Part shown: positions 1-6,375 of the stretch, one piece after another
How positions within the stretch are numbered: position 1 is the stretch's first letter
Layout: each line of letters opens with the position of its first letter
Source of the DNA: Alphaproteobacteria bacterium
GTDB lineage: Bacteria > Pseudomonadota > Alphaproteobacteria > Rhizobiales > Aestuariivirgaceae
Assembly (NCBI GenBank): GCA_024639035.1
Contig: JAHEJE010000145.1
Location: 1 to 7,472, forward strand
Reading direction: 5' to 3'
Length of the DNA: 7,472 nt
Position numbers and translations under genes: made by a program
The notes under the pieces: generated by a model
Seen by the model: only the letters and a program-made list of their open reading frames with translations
What the model was told of the DNA's origin: nothing
Database searches by the model: none

Positions 1-1064
1 GACTTGATCAGGGCGTAGACTTCGAGGCCAGGTTTCAGGTGCAATTCGTCGACCGACTTGCGGGTAATGCGGGCGCGCAGGTCCTGGCTTGCGAGCGACA
101 GGCGGATTTCCGCAAAAGCGGTGCCCGGTTCGGCCACGACCTCGGCAATCGTTGCGACCAGGGCGTTGCGGATCGACAGATTGTGCGGTTTGCCGAAGGA
201 AATCGCCACGTCGCGGGCGCGAATACGCAGCCGCAAGGAAGCGCCCGGTTCGAGGTCCAGTTGCGGCACCGAAAGGGTCTGGCCGCCGATGTCGACAGTG
301 GTCAGCGCATAATCGCGATCCTGTTCGACCACCCGGCCCTCGACAACCGCACCGGCCTCGAAGCGGCCGGTCAGCGGCGGCAGGTCGAGCCGCGCCATCA
401 CCTCCTGCACCGGCCCGCAGACGACGATCTCGCCGCCATCCATCAGCGCCAGATGGCTGGCCAGGCGGGCCACTTCGTCGATGGCGTGGGTGACATAGAT
501 CACCGGGATGCCGAACATCGCCGGCAGGGCCTCGACGTAGCCCATGATCTCGGCCCGGCGCGGGATGTCGAGCGCCGACAGCGGCTCGTCCATCAGCAGC
601 AGCCGGGGGCGCGACAGCAGGGCCCGGGCGATGGCGACACGCTGGCGCTCGCCGCCGGAGAGTTCCGTCACTGATCGGTGCAGTAAATCGCCGATGCCAA
701 ACACCTTCAGCACCAAGTGGCGGGTCACCCTGGGGCCGGTCGGTGAAGCGCGCTGTTCGGCGAAGCGCAGATTGCCGGCAACATCGAGATGATCGAACAG
801 GCGGGTATCCTGGAACACGAAGCCGATGGCGCGGCGGTGGGCGGCAACGTTGTGACCGGCGGTGCTGTCGAGCCAGACATGGTCGTCCAGCGCGATGCGC
901 CCGTGGCAACCACGCTCCAGCCCGGCGATGACGCGCAGGACGGTCGTCTTGCCGCAGCCGCTCGGGCCGAACAGGGCGGTGATGCCGTCGAGCGGCAGAG
1001 TGTGGTCAAGGCGGTAGGCGAAATCGCCGCGCCGGCCACTGCAGTCGAGATGGAGCGCGGTCAT
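1..1064 (-). CDS. modC: ModC, molybdate ABC transporter ATP-binding protein (3' end cut by window edge)
   Basis: ATPase that powers molybdate import through ModB at the cytoplasmic face of the inner membrane. The frame is open from an ATG at 1064 to the left edge, giving 354 residues. Motifs read directly are: Walker A GPSGCGKT at residues 33-40; Q-loop Gln85 (FVFQD); signature LSGGE at 135-139; Walker B with LLLMDEP ending near 161 and catalytic Glu160; and H-loop His193 (VTHA). After about residue 230 comes a TOBE/Mop-type domain with RIRARDVAIS, the usual oxyanion-binding and regulatory C-terminus of ModC. The last visible residues (VYALIK) match the end of the family, so only a few to about twenty residues are missing. 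The gene starts 3 bp after the modB stop, so translation is probably coupled. Related sulfate or iron ABC ATPases are unlikely because modB and modA are adjacent. Confidence 0.95.
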   Translation of the reverse strand, partial: MTALHLDCSGRRGDFAYRLDHTLPLDGITALFGPSGCGKTTVLRVIAGLERGCHGRIALDDHVWLDSTAGHNVAAHRRAIGFVFQDTRLFDHLDVAGNLRFAEQRASPTGPRVTRHLVLKVFGIGDLLHRSVTELSGGERQRVAIARALLSRPRLLLMDEPLSALDIPRRAEIMGYVEALPAMFGIPVIYVTHAIDEVARLASHLALMDGGEIVVCGPVQEVMARLDLPPLTGRFEAGAVVEGRVVEQDRDYALTTVDIGGQTLSVPQLDLEPGASLRLRIRARDVAISFGKPHNLSIRNALVATIAEVVAEPGTAFAEIRLSLASQDLRARITRKSVDELHLKPGLEVYALIK

Positions 1065-1067
1065 TGC

Positions 1068-1745
1068 CTAGCGGGCTCCAACGGGAAAGCGGCGGTTCAT
1101 GGTGAACACGGCCAGAAGGACCAAAAAGGAGAAGACCAGAAGGCCGGCCGACAGGATGTGGGCGGTGGCGTAATCGAGGGTTTCCAGGCTTTCGTAGATC
1201 TGTATCGAGATCACCTTGGTGCGGCCGGGAATGTTGCCGCCGACCATCAGGACGACGCCGAATTCGCCCAGGGTGTGGGCAAAGCCGAGAACCGCTGCGG
1301 TGATATAGCCGCGCCGGGCCAGCGGCGTGGCGATTGAGCGAAAGCGGTCGAAGGGTCCGGCGCCGAGGGTCGCGGCAGCTTCCAGCGGCGCCCGGCCAAC
1401 GCCCTGGAATGCCTGCAGCAGCGGCTGCACGACGAAGGGCAGCGAGTAGATGACAGAGGCCACGACGAGGCCGCTGAAGGAAAATGCCAGGGTGGATCCG
1501 GTCAGCGTCAGCCACCATTTCCCGAACGGTGCATTGGGGCTCATGAGCAACAGCAGATAGAACCCCAACACCGTCGGCGGCAGGACCAGGGGCAGGGCGG
1601 TGATGACTTCGACCAGGACCCGCAGCCGGCTGCGGGTGAAGGCCAGCCACCAGGCAATCGGTGTGCCGATGATCAGCAGCACGGTAACCGTCACGGCGGC
1701 CAGGGCCAAACTCAGCACAACCGGGCCGCTGCCGATCAGGCTCAT
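1068..1745 (-). CDS. modB: ModB, molybdate ABC transporter permease
   Basis: Inner-membrane permease of the molybdate importer, expected to work as a homodimer. The 225-residue product has the family's usual length. It starts with a hydrophobic helix (residues about 7-30) and carries several further membrane segments, including ALPLVLPPTVLGFYLLLLM around 49-67. The cytoplasmic EAA loop that docks onto ModC is clear: EAAATLGAG followed by FDRFRSIATPLARRG. The motif AHTLGEFGVVLMVGGNIPG is strongly characteristic of ModB. The ATG at 1745 overlaps the modA stop in an ATGA arrangement, which supports this start and translational coupling. modC follows after 3 bp. No broken frame or missing motif was seen. 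Confidence 0.96.
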   Translation of the reverse strand: MSLIGSGPVVLSLALAAVTVTVLLIIGTPIAWWLAFTRSRLRVLVEVITALPLVLPPTVLGFYLLLLMSPNAPFGKWWLTLTGSTLAFSFSGLVVASVIYSLPFVVQPLLQAFQGVGRAPLEAAATLGAGPFDRFRSIATPLARRGYITAAVLGFAHTLGEFGVVLMVGGNIPGRTKVISIQIYESLETLDYATAHILSAGLLVFSFLVLLAVFTMNRRFPVGAR

Positions 1746-2515
1746 GGCGCGGCACCGTAGCCCTGTTCGACAATGGCCTGGCGGGCGGTCGGGGTCTTGA
1801 TGAAATCGATGAAGCCGGTGGCGGCCTGATTGTTCTGGCCGCGGGCCAGCAGTACGGCGTCCTGCAGGATTGGGTCATGGAGCGAGGCGGGGACTTCGAT
1901 AAAGGCGGATTTTGTGTCGTCGGCGTCAACCTGTGAGAATGCGACAAAGCCGAGTTGGGCATTGCCGGAAGTGACCAGGCCATGCACCTGGCCGACGCTT
2001 TCGCCGACGGTCAATGTTGCGGTGAGCCTGCCGGCGATGTCAATGCGGTCGAGCACCTGACGGGCGGCACGGCCGTAGGGGGCCAGCTTTTCATTGGCCA
2101 GGGCAATGTGGCGAACCGCCGGGTCAAGCAGGCCGCTGGGCAGATCGCTGCCGAGCGACACCTGCGGCGATGCGATGACGGCGAGCCGTCCGCGGGCATA
2201 GGAAAACCGCGAGCCCTTGACGGTCAGCCCTTGTTCCTCGAGCAGGGCCGGGCGTTCCTGGTCGGCGGCCAGCAGGGCATCGTAGGGCGCGCCGTGCAGA
2301 ATTTGCGCGGCAAGCTTGCCGGTCGAGCCGATCACCAGGATGATCCGGTGCTTGCTTGCAGCCTCGAAGCGGTTGACCAGGTCGGTCGCGGTGTTGGCGA
2401 AATTGGCTGCAACCGCAATCGTTGCCTCATCGGCGCGAAGCGCGTTGGTGGCGGTCAGACAGGCCAGCAGCAGACAGCAAATGCGAAATCGGATCATGAG
2501 TTTAGAAAACACCAC
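1742..2515 (-). CDS. modA: ModA, periplasmic molybdate-binding protein
   Basis: Periplasmic receptor that captures molybdate (and probably tungstate) and delivers it to ModB. The product has up to 257 residues: an exported N-terminus (basic IRFR, then a hydrophobic CCLLLACL run, then ALRA before DEA) and one type II periplasmic binding fold. Likely oxyanion ligands by family comparison are Asn38 (AANF), Ser64 (GSTGK) and Tyr147 (APYG). The GFVAFSQ motif near residue 190 places it nearer the Azotobacter/Pseudomonas type than the E. coli type. LLAC at 16-19 could be a lipobox, so a lipoprotein form is possible; a signal peptidase I site after Ala28 is the alternative. The start is unresolved. 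GTG codons at 2515 and 2512 follow a GGGGG stretch (the second with better spacing), while the ATG at 2497 gives the more normal signal peptide. First gene of the mod operon. Confidence 0.94.
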   Translation of the reverse strand: MVFSKLMIRFRICCLLLACLTATNALRADEATIAVAANFANTATDLVNRFEAASKHRIILVIGSTGKLAAQILHGAPYDALLAADQERPALLEEQGLTVKGSRFSYARGRLAVIASPQVSLGSDLPSGLLDPAVRHIALANEKLAPYGRAARQVLDRIDIAGRLTATLTVGESVGQVHGLVTSGNAQLGFVAFSQVDADDTKSAFIEVPASLHDPILQDAVLLARGQNNQAATGFIDFIKTPTARQAIVEQGYGAAP

Positions 2516-2554
2516 ATTCCCCCGGCATACAACGAAACCAAACGCCGCGCCGTA

Positions 2555-2582
2555 TTGAAAAATGCCGCACCGGTTCTATGTC
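2555..2582 (+). promoter_or_regulatory. Weak candidate promoter for the small membrane protein gene
   Basis: TTGAAA at 2555-2560 and TATGTC at 2577-2582 are separated by 16 bp, a poor to moderate sigma-70-like match just upstream of the small membrane protein gene. The divergent mod promoter must lie in the same 100-bp gap (2516-2616), but I could not pick a convincing -35/-10 pair for it. Confidence 0.2.
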
Positions 2583-2616
2583 TGGACCAGGTGATTATTT
2601 GTCGATGGAGTTACAA

Positions 2617-2817
2617 ATGGAAGGCCCGATGATGTTGGGGATGAGCTTTTTCGGCTTGTTCTCGTTTGCCCTGATCGGTGGGCTGATAGCTGCTGCCTGG
2701 CTGACCGGCGCGGTCACAGACATCAACAACCGCCGCTGGCTGTGGCTGATCGGCGATTGCGTGCTTCCGGTGATCGGGGTGGTGCGCGGCATGCTGGTGT
2801 GGATCAACGGGCGCTGA
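2617..2817 (+). CDS. Small two-helix membrane protein, unknown function
   Basis: I do not recognise this 66-residue protein. It has a hydrophobic segment at about residues 5-29 (LGMSFFGLFSFALIGGL...), a short polar turn with TDINNRR, and a second hydrophobic segment at about 37-60 (WLWLIGDCVLPVIGVVRGML...). It is therefore probably an inner-membrane hairpin. The ATG at 2617 is chosen because GGAG lies at 2607-2610, 6 bp upstream; in-frame ATGs at 2578 and 2605 have weaker context, and the one at 2605 overlaps that GGAG. It is divergent from modA, and its last 14 bp overlap the end of the convergent tetR-like gene. Base composition matches its neighbours. Nothing in the sequence ties it to molybdate transport. 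Confidence 0.7.
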   Translation: MEGPMMLGMSFFGLFSFALIGGLIAAAWLTGAVTDINNRRWLWLIGDCVLPVIGVVRGMLVWINGR

Positions 2818-3409
2818 TGTCCGAAGGCTGCCATCCGCCGACTTCCAGCGCCATGGTGCGCGCGGCCTCGCGGATGCGGGTGCTGAAGTCCTGGCGGTCG
2901 ACGGCGCGGGCTATGACCATGGCGCCGACGCACAAGGTGGCAACGGCCAGTGCCCGCTGGTCGTGATTGGTCACGCGCTCCTTCATGTCGTGCGTCAGCC
3001 CGCTCACCAGGGCTTCGAACACCTTGGTGAAGGCATCCTTCACCGGCTTGCCGCCGCGCGCCACGTCGGTCGGCTGCGCAACCATCGGGCAGGTGGCATC
3101 GATGTCTTCGAAGTGCTGCGTTGACAGATAGGCATTGACGATCTGGCGCGCGACGTCCGGGCCTTGCGGATCGAACTCGATGCCTTCCCAGTTCTCGATC
3201 GGATGCTCGGCGAGGATCAGGGTGATCGCTTCTGCATAGAGTTCGTCCTTGGTGGCGAAGTGGGCATAGAAGCCGCCGCGGGTCAGCCCGGCGTCAGCCA
3301 TGATGCGGTCTATCGAGACCCCGGCATAGCCGTGCCGATTGAACAGCTTGCGGGCAGACCGCACGATGCGGGTACGGGTTTCAGCCTTGTGTTCGGGTTT
3401 GTAGGGCAT
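2804..3409 (-). CDS. TetR/AcrR-family transcriptional regulator
   Basis: Predicted DNA-binding repressor of 201 residues, the usual TetR length. The N-terminal helix-turn-helix is classic: RIVRSARKLFNRHGYAG at about 14-30, then the recognition part ADAGLTRGGFYAHFATKDEL at about 38-57. The C-terminal ligand-binding half contains CPMVAQPTDVARGG, a common variant in regulators whose family members often have GCPLAALASDV there. The ligand cannot be read from sequence. The ATG at 3409 has GGAG about 9 bp upstream. It is divergent from the GFA-like gene with 130 bp between starts, and that gap holds inverted repeats that could be its operator, so autoregulation and control of the GFA-like gene are the likely job (inference). 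The 3' end overlaps the convergent small membrane protein gene by 14 bp. Confidence 0.92.
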   Translation of the reverse strand: MPYKPEHKAETRTRIVRSARKLFNRHGYAGVSIDRIMADAGLTRGGFYAHFATKDELYAEAITLILAEHPIENWEGIEFDPQGPDVARQIVNAYLSTQHFEDIDATCPMVAQPTDVARGGKPVKDAFTKVFEALVSGLTHDMKERVTNHDQRALAVATLCVGAMVIARAVDRQDFSTRIREAARTMALEVGGWQPSDISAR

Positions 3410-3456
3410 GGCGATGTTCTCCGCGGGTTCGTGTGTGGAGGGCCCAGTCTAGCGGA

Positions 3457-3495
3457 TTGCACAATATGTTCTTGATCATATTTTGACGTGTGCAA
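3457..3495. promoter_or_regulatory. Inverted repeats between tetR-like and GFA-like genes, candidate operator
   Basis: Two inverted repeats overlap here. The outer is TTGCACA (3457-3463) with TGTGCAA (3489-3495), perfect 7-bp arms 25 bp apart. The inner is AATATG (3463-3468) with CATATT (3477-3482), perfect 6-bp arms around 8 bp. The inner site has the size expected of a TetR dimer operator. The position, between divergent TetR and GFA genes, is where an autoregulatory operator is expected. No clean -35/-10 pair was found, although TATTTT at 3479-3484 lies 16 bp after TTGCAC. Confidence 0.45.
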
Positions 3496-3539
3496 GATTG
3501 ATCGGGCTCGGGGCCAACGCAAGCGAAAGGATCCACCAG

Positions 3540-3968
3540 ATGTCCAACAACGATTCCAGCCATGCGGGAAGCTGCCATTGCGGGGCCGTGCGCTATGACG
3601 TGTCCGGTTCACCGGGTATGACGGCGGTGTGCTATTGCAGCAACTGCCAGAAGTCATCCGGTGCCGGACATGTGCTGCATCTGGGCTACGGGCGCGATGC
3701 GCTGAAGGTCGAGGGCGACACGGGCGCGCATCAGTACACTGCCGAGAGCGGTGCCAGGGTGACCAAGAGCTTCTGCACGTCCTGCGGCACCAACCTGTTC
3801 GGCGAAACATCCGGCATGCCCGGGTTTGTCATGGTCGCCGCGGCAACGCTCGACGCGCCGTCGACGTTTGCGCCCCAGGTGGCGGTGTTTACCAAGCGCC
3901 GTCAGTCGTGGGACCATGACTATCCGGATATCCCGGCATTCGAGGCAATGCCGCCGGCCCCGGAATGA
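3540..3968 (+). CDS. GFA-family (glutathione-dependent formaldehyde-activating enzyme-like / CENP-V) zinc protein
   Basis: A 142-residue protein with the full cysteine pattern of the GFA fold: CHCGAVRY (Cys12, Cys14), CYCSNCQKSSG (Cys31, Cys33, Cys36) and FCTSCGTNLF (Cys79, Cys82). These residues bind zinc in the family. The founding member joins formaldehyde to glutathione, but most relatives are uncharacterised, so the substrate here is unknown. The ATG at 3540 is chosen because AAAGGA at 3526-3531 sits 8 bp upstream and because homology begins right after it; a TTG at 3483 would add an unlikely leader lying on the candidate operator. It is divergent from the TetR-like regulator, which probably controls it. 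The glycosyltransferase gene follows 74 bp later with no clear terminator between, so co-transcription is possible. Confidence 0.9.
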   Translation: MSNNDSSHAGSCHCGAVRYDVSGSPGMTAVCYCSNCQKSSGAGHVLHLGYGRDALKVEGDTGAHQYTAESGARVTKSFCTSCGTNLFGETSGMPGFVMVAAATLDAPSTFAPQVAVFTKRRQSWDHDYPDIPAFEAMPPAPE

Positions 3969-4042
3969 TGTGACCGGTTGGCCCCCGAAGCCTGGTCGGC
4001 GGCTTGTGCCACAGCCCGTTCGTGCATGCTGGCGGATGTGTT

Positions 4043-5836
4043 ATGGGATTGGCCGTGATGATGGACCGATCGAAGCTGAAAGCCGCGTTTGATCAGGGCG
4101 TTGCTGCGCATCAGGCCGGCCGTGCGGCTGAGGCACTTGGTCACTACGATGCCGTGCTGGCGCTTGAGCCCGACCATGCCGGCGCCCTTGGGCTGAAGGG
4201 CGTGGCGTTGTTCCAGACCGGCGAACGCCAGGATGCCCTGGTGCTGCTGCGCCGGGCGGTCAAGCTGGCCCCGGACACCGCCACCCACTGGATCAACCTC
4301 GGGCAGGCGCTGATCAGCATCGGCGATCTCGGCGACGCCATAGAGTGCTACAAGTCGGCCTTGCGTATTGATCGCAACGCACCCGAGGCGTTGCGCAATC
4401 TTGCCGATTGCCTGCGCATGACCGGTCATCCCGGCGAGGCGGTCATCGTTTCCAGGCGGGCCGTCAAGGTCGCGCCGGACATGGTCGGCGGATGGAACAA
4501 TCTGGCAAGCTCGCTGATCGAGGTCGGCGAGATTGTCGAGGGGCTGCAATGTTTCCGCAAGGCGCTGCAGATCGATGCCCGCAACGAGGGTGTCCGCTCC
4601 AACATGCTGTATGCCCTGAACTACTACCCGGACGTCGACGCGATCAAGTTGTGCCGTGTCCACCGGGACTGGGACCGCCATCAGGACGGTCGGGTGCCTG
4701 AGCGCCACGACAACGATGGCGACCCGGACCGCCGGCTGAGGATCGGTTATGTTTCGGGCGACTTTCGCAGCCACTCGGTGAGCTATTTCCTCGAACCCCT
4801 GTTGCGCCACCATGATCGGGAGCGGTTCGAAATCTTTGCGTATGCGCAGGTGCATCACGGCGACCATGTGACCGAACGCTTTCGCGGCCTGGTGGATGGC
4901 TGGTGCGATATCGTCTCGCTCGACTCACAGGACGCAGCGCAGCGTATCCGGGATGACGGGATCGATATTCTGGTCGATCTGGCCGGCCATACGGCAGGCA
5001 ACCGGCTCGGCATCTTCGCCCGCAAGCCGGCGCCGGTGCAGATCACCTGGCTGGGCTATCCGACCACGACGGGACTGTCCGCCATCGACTACCGGATCAC
5101 CGACGATATTGTCGACCCGCCCGGCGCGACGGACGGCTGGGGCTGCGAAACGCCGATCCGTCTCGACGGTGGTCTGTGGTGCTACGGCGGGCCGCGGGCC
5201 GATGTTGCGGTTGGACCGCTGCCGGCGCGCAAGGTCGGGCACATCACGTTCGGCTCGTTCAACCACATGCCCAAGATCAACCAGCGGCTGATCGAGGTCT
5301 GGGTGCGGCTGCTCAAGTCGGTGCCGGGCAGCCGGCTCATCGTCAAGAACCGGTCGCTGCGGGAGACCAAGGTGGGCGAGCGGCTGCGTGAGCGTTTCGT
5401 TGAGCTTGGGATTGAGCCGGACAGGCTGACGCTGATCGGTTGGACGATCACCAAGGAGGAACATTTCGCGCTCTACAATGAGGTCGACATCGGCCTCGAC
5501 ACGTGGCCATACAACGGCACGACCACGACCTGCGAGGCGCTGTGGATGGGGGTGCCGGTGATCACCCTATGCTCGCCTCGGCATGCAGGCCGGGTGGGAG
5601 CGAGCCTGTTGAGTCGTATCGGCCTGGAAGATCTGATTGCCGAAACCGAGGACGGCTACATCGCAATTGCGATGGAACTTGCCGGCGATCTTGATCGATT
5701 GGCCGGGCGCCGGGCGGTGCTCAGGCAGAGCATGCTTTCAAGCGATCTATGCGATCAGGCGGGGTTTGCGCGCCGTTTTGAATCGGTACTTTGCGATGCC
5801 TGGCGGCGCTGGTGTGGGTATGCGGCTGGCCGCTGA
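4043..5836 (+). CDS. TPR-repeat GT41 glycosyltransferase (O-GlcNAc transferase / SPINDLY-like)
   Basis: A 597-residue soluble protein. Residues about 13-181 form roughly five TPR repeats (e.g. YDAVLALEPDHAGALGLKG, NLASSLIEVGEIVEGLQCF), expected to bind the protein acceptor. About 230-590 is a GT41 catalytic region with RIGYVSGDFRSHSVSYF (His244, aligning with the conserved OGT histidine), DILVDLAGHTAGNRL, RKPAPVQITWLGYPTTTG, ITFGSFNHMPKIN (Lys411, aligning with OGT Lys842 that contacts the UDP) and WPYNGTTTTCEALWMGVPVITL around 488-509. Family knowledge says these enzymes transfer a sugar from a nucleotide donor to Ser/Thr; in alphaproteobacteria a related TPR-GT41 protein, FlmG of Caulobacter, glycosylates flagellin. 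No flagellin or sugar-synthesis gene is in view, so donor and acceptor are unknown. ATG 4043 is preferred over upstream TTG 4004; the ribosome site (GGCGG at 4031-4035) is modest, and an ATG at 4058 is possible. No signal peptide. Confidence 0.9.
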   Translation: MGLAVMMDRSKLKAAFDQGVAAHQAGRAAEALGHYDAVLALEPDHAGALGLKGVALFQTGERQDALVLLRRAVKLAPDTATHWINLGQALISIGDLGDAIECYKSALRIDRNAPEALRNLADCLRMTGHPGEAVIVSRRAVKVAPDMVGGWNNLASSLIEVGEIVEGLQCFRKALQIDARNEGVRSNMLYALNYYPDVDAIKLCRVHRDWDRHQDGRVPERHDNDGDPDRRLRIGYVSGDFRSHSVSYFLEPLLRHHDRERFEIFAYAQVHHGDHVTERFRGLVDGWCDIVSLDSQDAAQRIRDDGIDILVDLAGHTAGNRLGIFARKPAPVQITWLGYPTTTGLSAIDYRITDDIVDPPGATDGWGCETPIRLDGGLWCYGGPRADVAVGPLPARKVGHITFGSFNHMPKINQRLIEVWVRLLKSVPGSRLIVKNRSLRETKVGERLRERFVELGIEPDRLTLIGWTITKEEHFALYNEVDIGLDTWPYNGTTTTCEALWMGVPVITLCSPRHAGRVGASLLSRIGLEDLIAETEDGYIAIAMELAGDLDRLAGRRAVLRQSMLSSDLCDQAGFARRFESVLCDAWRRWCGYAAGR

Positions 5837-5865
5837 ACCGACAAAACGATGTCATTTGTTGTCGA

Positions 5866-5945
5866 TGTGGGAAAAAATAAATTTTTTATTGTTTAAATTC
5901 AGGCATTTATGCGAAAAATCAAATTATGAACAATTTATGAACGGA
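5866..5945. other. AT-rich island in the intergenic region after the glycosyltransferase
   Basis: The 201 bp between the glycosyltransferase stop and the small secreted peptide gene contain an abruptly AT-rich stretch (A6, T6 and A5 runs) inside an otherwise GC-rich window. It leads into the first 37-bp four-half-site element. It is a natural place for the peptide gene's promoter, but I could not identify a convincing -35/-10 pair. A weak 6-bp inverted repeat (CGACAA/TTGTCG, 5839-5864) just after the glycosyltransferase stop is not a persuasive terminator. Confidence 0.6.
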
Positions 5946-5962
5946 GCATTCAGCTTTCATTG
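5926..5962 (+). repeat. Four-half-site 37-bp element, copy 1
   Basis: Half-sites: ATGAACA at 5926, ATGAACG at 5937, CATTCAG at 5947 and CATTG at 5958, i.e. offsets 0, 11, 21 and 32. The same offsets occur in the copies at 6496 and 7434. The first pair makes a perfect GAAC-N7-GAAC (5928-5942), the form of the alphaproteobacterial LexA box. The element ends 75 bp before the ATG of the secreted peptide gene, a plausible regulatory distance. Confidence 0.6.
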
Positions 5963-6037
5963 CGCTGAGCAACGTCACTGTGGCCTCAAGTTAATCGCTT
6001 AAACACAGAAACACAGCGGGCAAGGAGGCATCAAGAC

Positions 6038-6244
6038 ATGATTATTCGTACTGCGACCACAGCCCTCGCACTGACGTTTCTCGCTGCCGGTGCATTCGCT
6101 TTTGCACCAGGCGCGGCACAGATCAACCAGGCGGACATCGTCAAGCCCGCCGCCATGACAACGATCGAAAAGAACCAGAACTGGCCTCTCAAGGGACATA
6201 TCACCATGGACCCGTGCGGCATTCAGTTCTGCCAGGAGGTCTAG
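6038..6244 (+). CDS. Small secreted peptide with C-terminal CX4C, unknown function
   Basis: A 68-residue product I do not recognise. It has a convincing export signal: IIRTA, a hydrophobic core at about 8-23, and cleavage likely after AFA (21) or GAA (27). The mature part would be about 41-47 residues and ends in PLKGHITMDPCGIQFCQEV, with Cys60 and Cys65 as a CX4C pair and Trp49 nearby. The cysteines could form a disulfide in the periplasm or bind metal (inference). The start is strongly supported by AAGGAGG at 6022-6028, 9 bp before the ATG. Codon use is GC3-rich like true genes here. Element copy 1 lies upstream and a strong terminator 180 bp downstream, so it is probably a single-gene transcript with a long structured 3' region. 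An AGGAGGT near the 3' end (6234-6240) has no start codon at a usual distance after it. Confidence 0.7.
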   Translation: MIIRTATTALALTFLAAGAFAFAPGAAQINQADIVKPAAMTTIEKNQNWPLKGHITMDPCGIQFCQEV

Positions 6245-6306
6245 AAACGAATTTACGGGACCAACGATCCCGGAAGCAGAATCCGGGGAGTGGATCCGGC
6301 CCGCGT

Positions 6307-6349
6307 ACCCATCCGCCCCCTCTCGCTCGCGAGCCTGTCCATTCCCCGG
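6307..6349. repeat. Duplicated non-coding two-box sequence, copy A
   Basis: ACCCATCCGCCCCCTCTCG (6307-6325), then 16 unrelated bases, then TTCCCCGG (6342-6349). Copy B at 6650-6691 has the same boxes, with one C fewer in the first, and the same 16-nt gap. A perfect 10-bp palindrome GCTCGCGAGC (6325-6334) starts in the gap of copy A only. This copy lies in the 3' region of the secreted peptide transcript. Confidence 0.5.
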
Positions 6350-6375
6350 TAAACTTCCAAAGCAAATGTCATAGT

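Noticed and set aside
39..674. 211-codon plus-strand open frame, and others at 789-1337 and 1955-2632
   Set aside because: They are antisense to modC, modB and modA, which carry full family motifs. The translations are low-complexity Arg/Gln/Gly-rich and typical of GC-rich shadow frames.
1006..1983. 325-codon minus-strand open frame across the modA/modB junction
   Set aside because: It is in the wrong frame relative to recognisable ModB and ModA and has an Arg/Pro-rich composition without motifs.
2523..2536. ATACAACGAA resembling one half of a ModE operator upstream of modA
   Set aside because: It matches only one half-site (ATATAACGAT type); the required inverted partner 6-8 bp away is absent. 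No Moco riboswitch structure was recognised either.
3920..4867. 315-codon minus-strand open frame opposite the glycosyltransferase
   Set aside because: The opposite strand encodes clear TPR and GT41 motifs; the antisense frame shows no family features.
5839..5887. CGACAA/TTGTCG hairpin with later T-run after the glycosyltransferase as a terminator
   Set aside because: The stem is only 6 bp with a 14-nt loop, and the T-run is about 18 bp beyond it, too far for intrinsic termination.
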